NCBI RefSeq assembly: GCF_963575615.1
Contig: NZ_CAUYTL010000012.1
Span: 1-64,000, forward strand
Direction of reading: 5' to 3'
Source of the DNA: Listeria_A hofi
GTDB lineage: Bacteria > Bacillota > Bacilli > Lactobacillales > Listeriaceae
Length of the DNA stretch: 64,000 nucleotides
Under the pieces are notes generated by a model. The model was given only the letters and a program-made list of their open reading frames with translations. It had not been told where the DNA came from and ran no database searches. Shown piece after piece: positions 58,514 through 64,000 of this stretch; the stretch's first letter is position 1; each line of letters starts with the position of its first letter. A program made the translations under genes and the position numbers.

Positions 58514-59986
58514 TTACATGATTTCATCCATATAAAAAACTATACTCCTAATTTGTTCCCAATCATATTCTGTCGGTACCCGCTCAGTCTTATATATTTC
58601 ACAATTCAGAATCTCATTGTCATCTTTATAATTACAGACAACAACGTCCACATTAAGCTCTTCCACAATCTTATTGGTAGCATGATGATTCGTAATAAGC
58701 GTGATTTCAATATTTTTAATATTGAACTTTTCTACTAATGTTGTTAAATAATTCAGGTAAGCGTTTGGACCATCAAATGTAAATAAAATATGTCGTTTAC
58801 GTTTCTTGAGTTGTTGATTATATGCAAAATAATGAGTAAACATCGCCAAGTTCACTGCGATATCTTCTACATACTCTATTTTAGCAATTTGTTTAATCGG
58901 ATCATTTTCCAATAACTCTGTCCATTTGTAAAACAAAGCCGAATGCCTATTTTTGATAAACCGATTTACTTCAAAAACATTTTTTTGAAATAGTGGTGTT
59001 AGTTTAGATAGCAATATTTGATTACGCAAATAAGCAATGAACACAGCTAATTCGTTTTTTTTAGGCGAACCTAGACCCAACTCTTGAAAAGATTTCATTA
59101 GAAAAGCATCGACCGCATCCATTTCTGCCTCTGTATGAAAACCACTCAGCACCTTGTCTCCGGAATATACATATGTGTCCATTGTCAACAAATCCATATA
59201 CACAATCTCATCTTCTGGTACACCCGCAGCTTCTAATATCGGGATTAAAATTTCTGCTAATTGCGCTATAACTCGATAGGTATCCATTTGCTTTTGTAGT
59301 TTTTTTAGCTCTGGATTTATTTTGATGAAATGCCCTTGTTTAATTCGTGTATTTACTACCATAATCCAGTATAGTGCCCTTCTATGCTGCAACGTATTAC
59401 TGATTTTTGTGATTTCGTCATATCCAGCTAATGCTTTCTTATGCAATTCATACTCAGCTTCTGTTGGATGGCTTATCGTTGAGATATCATTCATATTATA
59501 GAAAAAATTAAAAAAGAAATGGCGAATATTTACTTCTTCACCAATAAATGCTATCGGGGTTAGTGACAATTCAAGCTTAAATTCTTTTAATATGTTTTTC
59601 AAGTACGATAAATACCTGTTCAGCGTCGATGTCGATATAAATAATTCATCGGCCCACTCATCTATACTTTTGAACTCACCCTGAAAAACACCGTTCACGA
59701 TAAGGAGCAATGGAGATTCCTCAGAAATTCTAACAATCAGATCATCGACGTAATGCGAGTGACTAATAGAATAGCCATAAACTGTATTTAGTTCTAATAC
59801 TTCTTGTTCTGGAAATGAGTGCTCGATATCCTTGATGTCTCTGGATAATGTTCTTTTGGAAATATCCAAATCCTCTGCAATTTCGTCCACGGTAATAGGG
59901 AATTTAGCATCATAAATTTTCTGCAATACCTTGATTTGTCGCCTAACCTTTTTTTCTGCAATTAGTTGTAAAAAGAAATGATTCAT
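58514..59986 (-). CDS. Mga/AtxA-type transcriptional regulator
   Basis: The 490-residue protein has two N-terminal helix-turn-helix domains (ITVDEIAEDLDISKRTLSRDIKDIE, about residues 31-57; SIDEWADELFISTSTLNRYLSYLKNIL, about 106-132), a long alpha-helical middle that resembles PRD-like regions, and a C-terminal EIIB-like domain (KRHILFTFDGPNAYLNYLTTLVEKF, VVVCNYKDDNE). This is the Mga/AtxA layout of regulators that often control neighbouring surface-protein genes. The ATG at 59986 follows GGAGGTG; longer starts lack a ribosome-binding site. Confidence 0.87.
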   Translation of the reverse strand: MNHFFLQLIAEKKVRRQIKVLQKIYDAKFPITVDEIAEDLDISKRTLSRDIKDIEHSFPEQEVLELNTVYGYSISHSHYVDDLIVRISEESPLLLIVNGVFQGEFKSIDEWADELFISTSTLNRYLSYLKNILKEFKLELSLTPIAFIGEEVNIRHFFFNFFYNMNDISTISHPTEAEYELHKKALAGYDEITKISNTLQHRRALYWIMVVNTRIKQGHFIKINPELKKLQKQMDTYRVIAQLAEILIPILEAAGVPEDEIVYMDLLTMDTYVYSGDKVLSGFHTEAEMDAVDAFLMKSFQELGLGSPKKNELAVFIAYLRNQILLSKLTPLFQKNVFEVNRFIKNRHSALFYKWTELLENDPIKQIAKIEYVEDIAVNLAMFTHYFAYNQQLKKRKRHILFTFDGPNAYLNYLTTLVEKFNIKNIEITLITNHHATNKIVEELNVDVVVCNYKDDNEILNCEIYKTERVPTEYDWEQIRSIVFYMDEIM

Positions 59987-60037
59987 ACAAAACACCTCCA
60001 TAAAATAAGTGTAAAAATTTACGTGTTCTTGCATCTC

Positions 60038-60065
60038 ATTATACCCAGCCGTTACAAAAAAGCAA
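60038..60065 (-). promoter_or_regulatory. Promoter of the Mga-type regulator
   Basis: On the minus strand TTGCTT (60060-60065), 16 nt, TATAAT (60038-60043). GGGTAT at the -10 also partly fits sigma-B, but the GTTT -35 is poor. Predicted start about 60031. Confidence 0.5.
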
Positions 60066-60091
60066 TTCCCAGCGCTTTTTTGGCGAAACAA

Positions 60092-60134
60092 AATAGGACG
60101 CGAACTGATCTATAAAACCAGTTCACGTCCTATT
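60092..60134. terminator. Terminator downstream of the SH3 protein gene
   Basis: AATAGGACGCGAACTG pairs with CAGTTCACGTCCTATT, one mismatch, about 105 nt past the SH3 gene stop. Confidence 0.85.
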
Positions 60135-60238
60135 TCTTTACTCAGGGGGAGTCTGTGCAAAAATCTATGTGATGAGTTACTCATTTCTTGTGATGCAATC
60201 CTACTTACTTCACAACTTTCACTCTTGTTGCAGAAAAC

Positions 60239-60859
60239 TTATTTTACATTCAAGAATTGCGTACCTACATAGCCTGTTTTTCCTTTGTAGATCACTTTGC
60301 TCCAGCCATAATTATCTTCTACAAATGTTACTTTTTCACCTTTTTTCAATGTGCCGAGAATCTTGGCTGTTTTGCTTTCGCTAGCACGAACGTAAACGGT
60401 AGATTTTGCTGTTACGATTTTTGTTGTTGTTTTTTGAACTGCTGGTGCTTTTTTTGGCGCTTCTTTTGTTGATGCTTTCGTTGGTGTTGCAACTTTTGGC
60501 GTAGTAGCTTTCTTAGCAGAATTAGCTTGTGTACCAGGGATATTCAAGAAACGAGTTCCTACGTAGCCTGTTTTTCCTTTATAAGTAACTTTACTCCATC
60601 CGTAATTGTCTTTCACGAAGTAGACTTTTTCACCTTTTTTAAGTGTTCCCAATACTTTTGAGCTTGCGTTTTCACTTGCGCGTACATTCACGGCTGATTT
60701 TACTGTTACCATTTGTGGTTTCGCTGTGTAATGTGTTGTTTGAGCCGATGCGTCTACCGAAAATGCTCCTGCTGCTACTGTTGTGAATGCTAGCGTCAAT
60801 GCCAATCCTGTTGCTACTGCCAATTTTGTTGTTTTTTTGCTCATTACGTTATTCATCAT
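60239..60859 (-). CDS. Secreted protein with two bacterial SH3 domains
   Basis: The 206-residue preprotein has a signal peptide (KKTTKLAVATGLALTLAFTTV, cleavage near VDASA). Two SH3 domains of the SH3_3 type follow (VKSAVNVRASENASSKVLGT and TAKSTVYVRASESKTAKILG, each ending GKTGYVGT.FLN), joined by an Ala/Lys/Thr/Pro-rich linker. Such domains bind peptidoglycan. There is no catalytic domain, so it may be a wall-binding or inhibitor-like protein. The two SH3 copies are about 80 percent alike by eye. AAAGGAG precedes the ATG. An excellent promoter lies upstream. Confidence 0.88.
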   Translation of the reverse strand: MMNNVMSKKTTKLAVATGLALTLAFTTVAAGAFSVDASAQTTHYTAKPQMVTVKSAVNVRASENASSKVLGTLKKGEKVYFVKDNYGWSKVTYKGKTGYVGTRFLNIPGTQANSAKKATTPKVATPTKASTKEAPKKAPAVQKTTTKIVTAKSTVYVRASESKTAKILGTLKKGEKVTFVEDNYGWSKVIYKGKTGYVGTQFLNVK

Positions 60860-60936
60860 AATCTCTCCTTTAAATTTGGGTTCCGCGGATAGGTGCGGAT
60901 TTCTAATTTTCTAAGGGGCGCCCTTTCGATATCTTT

Positions 60937-60965
60937 ATATTACATCACAATTATTTCTAAGTCAA
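60937..60965 (-). promoter_or_regulatory. Sigma-A promoter of the SH3 protein gene
   Basis: On the minus strand TTGACT (60960-60965), 17 nt, TAATAT (60937-60942), with about 70 nt of leader. Confidence 0.72.
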
Positions 60966-61059
60966 GTCTTTTATTACAAATATATTTCAATTATTTTATA
61001 TAAAAGCCGATAATATGATGTAAATATAGATATTATCAGTTTAAAACCTCTTTTTATAC

Positions 61060-61116
61060 TGTAACAATTACAAAACATCGCCCAAAACCAGAAATAATTG
61101 TAACGATATCGTAACA
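61060..61116. other. Clustered GTAAC-containing dyads in a divergent intergenic region
   Basis: TGTAACAATTACA (61060-61072) is an inverted repeat of TGTAA, and TGTAACGATATCGTAACA (61099-61116) has two GTAAC copies around the palindrome ACGATATCGT. Both lie between the divergent SH3 and lactonase genes and could bind a regulator. Unidentified. Confidence 0.35.
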
Positions 61117-61148
61117 TAGTTTTATAAGCCTATGCTTTTCTCCAGCTG

Positions 61149-61157
61149 TGCTATAAT
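61149..61157 (+). promoter_or_regulatory. Extended -10 promoter of the lactonase gene
   Basis: TGCTATAAT (61149-61157), with a weak -35, 33 nt before the ATG. Confidence 0.55.
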
Positions 61158-61190
61158 AAAGAAGATAACGCTTAAAGGAGGAAATGATTT

Positions 61191-62240
61191 ATGGCTAACA
61201 ACGAAGCAATTGCCTACATTGGTACATACACCAAAGTAGAAAGTGAAGGAATTTACCGCCTTCATATTGATAAAAAGACGGGTGAAATCACACAGAATAA
61301 ACTTGCTGGCAAAATGGATAACCCAACCTATTTGAAATTAACAGATGATCAGAAATATCTTTATTCTGTAGCGAAAGATGGCGAGAACGGCGGGGTTGCT
61401 GCTTTTGCGATTAAAGAAGACGGCTCTCTGGACTATTTAAATCAAGACGTTCAAGCTGGAAATCCTCCTTGCTATGTTGATGCATCCAAAGACGGCGCTT
61501 TTGTCGTATCGGCGAACTACCATTTAGGAACAATCGTTGCCTACCCAACAGAAAAAAACGGCTCGCTAAAAGCTCCAAGTTCTTCTGTACAGCATATCGG
61601 TACTGGTCCTAACAAAGAACGCCAAGAAAAAGCACATGCCCATTTTGCAGGTTTCACGCCAGATGAGAAATTTGTCATTACGTGTGATCTTGGTACGGAT
61701 CATGTGACGACTTACGCGTTAAAAGACGGCGTTCTTGATAAAGTGAGCGATTTGAAAGTCAAAGGTGGCAGTGGTCCTCGTAACCTTGTTTTCCATCCGA
61801 ATGACAAAATTGCGTACATTATGACCGAAATGGCGGCTGACGTTGTTGTCGCGACTTATGATGAAACAACTGGCGCGTTGACGGAAATCCAAAGTATTCC
61901 TTCTTTACCAGCTGATTTTAGCGGCGAAAATAAAGGCAGCGCGATTCATATTTCCAACGATGGACGCTTCCTTTACGTTTCAAATCGTGGGCAAGACGCG
62001 GTTGTGACTTTTGCGATTGATGCAGAAGGTAAATTAAGTTTGGCGGCTACTACTCCTGTTGAAGGTGTTGGTCCACGTGACTTTGACCTCGATCCGAGCG
62101 GTGAAATTTTGCTAGTATCCAACGAAAATACGAACAACGTCACGGTATTTGGCGTCAATAAAGAAACCGGCGCACTTACTTTACTTCAAAAGGACATCCA
62201 CGTTCCAGAACCGGTTTGCGTGAAATTTATTAATGAGTAA
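61191..62240 (+). CDS. Beta-propeller lactonase family protein (YkgB-type 6-phosphogluconolactonase)
   Basis: The 349-residue protein is a seven-bladed propeller of the YkgB/YbhE lactonase family: AYIGTYTKVESEGIYRL, VAKDGENGGVAAFAI, KAHAHFAGFTPDEKFVITCDLG, GPRNLVFHPNDKIAYIM, SAIHISNDGRFLYVSNRG and FDLDPSGEILLVSNENTNNVTVF. Members hydrolyse 6-phosphogluconolactone in the pentose phosphate pathway. It is cytoplasmic (no signal peptide). AAAGGAGG precedes the ATG, and a terminator separates it from the oxidoreductase gene. Confidence 0.88.
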   Translation: MANNEAIAYIGTYTKVESEGIYRLHIDKKTGEITQNKLAGKMDNPTYLKLTDDQKYLYSVAKDGENGGVAAFAIKEDGSLDYLNQDVQAGNPPCYVDASKDGAFVVSANYHLGTIVAYPTEKNGSLKAPSSSVQHIGTGPNKERQEKAHAHFAGFTPDEKFVITCDLGTDHVTTYALKDGVLDKVSDLKVKGGSGPRNLVFHPNDKIAYIMTEMAADVVVATYDETTGALTEIQSIPSLPADFSGENKGSAIHISNDGRFLYVSNRGQDAVVTFAIDAEGKLSLAATTPVEGVGPRDFDLDPSGEILLVSNENTNNVTVFGVNKETGALTLLQKDIHVPEPVCVKFINE

Positions 62241-62250
62241 ATAAAAACAA

Positions 62251-62281
62251 GAGGCCCCAGCGCGAAAACGTTCGGAGCCTC
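62251..62281 (+). terminator. Terminator of the lactonase gene
   Basis: GAGGC (62251-62255) pairs with GCCTC (62277-62281), inner CG/CG, followed by TTTCTT. It lies 20 nt before the next ATG and holds part of its ribosome-binding region, so it may permit read-through. Confidence 0.7.
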
Positions 62282-62301
62282 TTTCTTAGGAGGAATTTTT
62301 T

Positions 62302-63339
62302 ATGACATTGACTATTGGTTATATCGGATTTGGGAAAAGCACGACGCGGTATCACATGCCGTATACGCTTATTCGCGATAACATCCGCATTAAAACAATC
62401 TACAATCACCGTCGCAAGCCTGAACTCGAGGCAGAATATGCGCAACACAATATCGAATTTACCGATAATCTGGATACGCTTTTACAAGATGCCGACATTC
62501 AGTTGGTAAGCATTTGTACGCCGGCGAGCACCCATTACGACCTCGCTAAAAAAGCATTAGGAAACGGCAAAAACGTGCTGGTTGAAAAGCCTTTCTGCAC
62601 AACATCCGAAGAAGCCGAAGAACTATTCGCACTCGCAAAATCAAAAGGCCTCATCGCAATGGCCTATCAGAACCGCCGCTTCGATAGCGATTTCCTAGCA
62701 GTCAAAGAAGTTCTCACTAGCGGAAAATTAGGCGAACTCGTAGAATTGGAATCACACATGGATTACTACCGTCCAGAAGCTCCTAATGCCCCCGGTGAAT
62801 ATTACGACGGCGCTTTCTACGGGCTTGGCGTCCACATGATGGATCAAATTATCGATCTTTTCGGGCGCCCAGAAGAAGTCAGCTACGACATTCGCTCCGT
62901 CCGCAATCCAAATAATCCCGATGACACATTCGAGATTCAATTCTTCTATCCAACACTAAAAGTCATTGTCAAAACAAGCCATTTAGTGAATATTCCCTAT
63001 CCAAAATTCACTCTTCACGGTACAAAAGGCAGTTTTGTCAAATACGGTATTGATCAACAAGAAACCTATTTAAAAGCTGGCATTATGCCGGGCGAGAAAA
63101 ATTTCGGCGTTGATCCAGAAAGCAGTTACGGCAAACTTGTCTATGTCGATACAAATGGCGAAACACAAGAAGAAACCGTGCCAACACCACTTGGCGACTA
63201 CGGCCGACTTTATGATCAGCTTCACGATGCTATCCTAAACGGCACGCCAAAACTAGTCAGCGATGAAGAAACACTAACTAATATGGCTATTTTAGAACAA
63301 GGCTTCACCGGCAAAAATCCGCGTGTCATTTCATTATAA
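62302..63339 (+). CDS. Gfo/Idh/MocA-family oxidoreductase
   Basis: The 345-residue NAD(P)-dependent oxidoreductase has an N-terminal Rossmann fold (LTIGYIGFGKSTTRYHMPYTL), the family signature NVLVEKPFCTTSEEAEELFALAKSKGL with the catalytic-region lysine, and a C-terminal substrate domain (DYYRPEAPNAPGEYYDGAFYGLGVHMMDQIIDLFG). It resembles YhhX/YdgJ proteins, whose substrates are unclear; a sugar or inositol derivative is likely. AGGAGG precedes the ATG. Confidence 0.88.
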   Translation: MTLTIGYIGFGKSTTRYHMPYTLIRDNIRIKTIYNHRRKPELEAEYAQHNIEFTDNLDTLLQDADIQLVSICTPASTHYDLAKKALGNGKNVLVEKPFCTTSEEAEELFALAKSKGLIAMAYQNRRFDSDFLAVKEVLTSGKLGELVELESHMDYYRPEAPNAPGEYYDGAFYGLGVHMMDQIIDLFGRPEEVSYDIRSVRNPNNPDDTFEIQFFYPTLKVIVKTSHLVNIPYPKFTLHGTKGSFVKYGIDQQETYLKAGIMPGEKNFGVDPESSYGKLVYVDTNGETQEETVPTPLGDYGRLYDQLHDAILNGTPKLVSDEETLTNMAILEQGFTGKNPRVISL

Positions 63340-63346
63340 AACAAAG

Positions 63347-63386
63347 AAAGTCCACCGTTCCTCTTTTCTTAGAACGGTGGACCTTT
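63347..63386. terminator. Bidirectional terminator
   Basis: GTCCACCGTTC (63350-63360) pairs with GAACGGTGGAC (63372-63382), flanked by A- and T-rich tails, between two convergent genes. Confidence 0.88.
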
Positions 63387-63391
63387 TCAAA

Positions 63392-63796
63392 TTACCATAC
63401 CAATTGCCATGTCACGCCAAATTTATCAGTTACCCATGTTACTTTTTTGAATGGTGGCAACTCAATTGGCCCCATCATCACAGAGCCCCCATCCGAAAAC
63501 GCTGCAAATAGGCGATCAAATTCTGCCTCCTCTTCGCATTGTACTAAAATCGAAGCTGCCCACGAAAATGGCGTTGCGTACTCTGCCTCCATATCCATTA
63601 CCATAAATGATTGACCACGAATTTCAAATGTACCGTTAAGAAGTTTACCAGTTTCTCCGCGATCAGCTTCACCAATGTATGTTTTACCGAACGTCTTCGC
63701 ATCTTCGCCAAACAACGCCACATAGAAGTCCATCGCCGCCTCTGCCTCACCACTAAACGTTAAAAAAGTGGAAACCAATCTGTTTGTCTTATACAT
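63392..63796 (-). CDS. PhnB-like VOC superfamily protein
   Basis: The 134-residue protein belongs to the glyoxalase/VOC fold, PhnB (3-demethylubiquinone methyltransferase-like) branch: LVSTFLTFSGEAEAAMDFYVALFG, LNGTFEIRGQSFMVMD, FSWAASILVQCEEEAEFDRLFAAFSDGG and KVTWVTDKFGVTWQLVW. No enzyme activity is established for the group. ATG 63796 is preferred because GGAGG lies 10 nt upstream, while the ATG at 63805 abuts it. Confidence 0.82.
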   Translation of the reverse strand: MYKTNRLVSTFLTFSGEAEAAMDFYVALFGEDAKTFGKTYIGEADRGETGKLLNGTFEIRGQSFMVMDMEAEYATPFSWAASILVQCEEEAEFDRLFAAFSDGGSVMMGPIELPPFKKVTWVTDKFGVTWQLVW

Positions 63797-63825
63797 AATC
63801 TTCATTCCTCCATCTCACTTATTTA

Positions 63826-64000
63826 TTACATCACGCCGATTAATATCAATAGGAAAAAGATAATCCAGAACACAATATAGGTCATCGAAATAATAAATCC
63901 GATAATCGGGAAAAAATTGCGTTCACGTTCTCTCGCAATACCTGAAATCGATATAATAAGCGTCAAAACCGCCACACCAAAAATCACAATAAACCAATTG
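63826..64000 (-). CDS. 3' end of a membrane protein gene (partial)
   Basis: The last 57 codons run off the window edge: NWFIVIFGVAVLTLIISISG, then a basic-acidic turn IARERERN, and FFPIIGFIISMTYIVFW with a hydrophobic C terminus ending IGVM. Two membrane helices are visible. No family can be named from this fragment. It lies 29 nt before the PhnB-like gene on the same strand. Confidence 0.65.
   Translation of the reverse strand, partial: NWFIVIFGVAVLTLIISISGIARERERNFFPIIGFIISMTYIVFWIIFFLLILIGVM

Noticed and set aside
1..64000. Prophage, integrase, transposase, tRNA or rRNA genes
   Set aside because: No such motif, gene or cloverleaf was recognised anywhere in the window, so the EPS block has no visible mobility gene despite looking accessory.

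Overview
The window looks like chromosome of a low-GC Gram-positive bacterium of the genus Listeria (sensu lato), probably not L. monocytogenes. The clues are the yuz/yut/yun gene set, a sufCDSUB operon followed by a small lipoprotein gene, a histidine operon beginning with hisZ next to gdhA, strong AGGAGG ribosome-binding sites and many Mga/Crp-type regulators and adhesins. As I recall EGD-e, the left part matches the lmo2390-2416 area and the middle matches the lmo0560-0575 area, so the two blocks appear joined here near 24.9 kb. The species call is inference.

Layout. 0-9.9 kb: housekeeping genes (yuzB, yuzD, a NifU-domain protein, pgpA, an HlyC/CorC-type protein, yutF, yutD, yunD, a TauE/SafE exporter with a DUF1634 partner, yunF), broken by a frameshifted RelE/ParE toxin with a small candidate antitoxin and by a dispersed hairpin repeat. 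9.9-13.3 kb: an unusual pair, a short UvrA2-like ATPase and a UvrC-like protein that lacks the second nuclease domain. 13.4-18 kb: a secreted modular chitinase, then a small secreted cationic protein with an ABC ATPase/permease pair, a possible bacteriocin-like or cell-envelope cassette. 18.2-24.9 kb: the SUF iron-sulfur operon and a lipoprotein. 24.9-28.8 kb: a GH1 6-phospho-beta-glucosidase with its GntR regulator and a candidate operator, and a guanine riboswitch ahead of an NCS2 purine permease. 28.8-37.4 kb: hisJ-type phosphatase divergent from hisZGDBHAFIEC. 37.4-38 kb: no gene, but a strongly structured candidate RNA. 38-41 kb: small membrane proteins, a 2-oxoglutarate dioxygenase and gdhA.

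41-57.5 kb is the main accessory block: a minus-strand exopolysaccharide locus of about 16 kb headed by a 1213-residue secreted adhesin. It encodes chain-length control (Wzz-like protein plus BY-kinase), a soluble PglF-like dehydratase, a PglE-like aminotransferase, a PglC-like phosphoglycosyltransferase, a UDP-sugar dehydrogenase, two GT4 glycosyltransferases, an O-acetyltransferase, a Wzy-like polymerase and a Wzx flippase fused to a PglD-like N-acetyltransferase. Together these are the activities expected for a polymer primed with diacetylbacillosamine. 57.5-64 kb: a Crp/Fnr regulator and an Mga-type regulator next to the adhesin, a secreted two-SH3 protein, a beta-propeller lactonase, a Gfo/Idh/MocA oxidoreductase, a PhnB-like protein and the 3' end of a membrane protein.

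No rRNA, tRNA, insertion sequence, prophage or CRISPR array was recognised. Products are assigned from protein motifs and memory of families; no database search was run.
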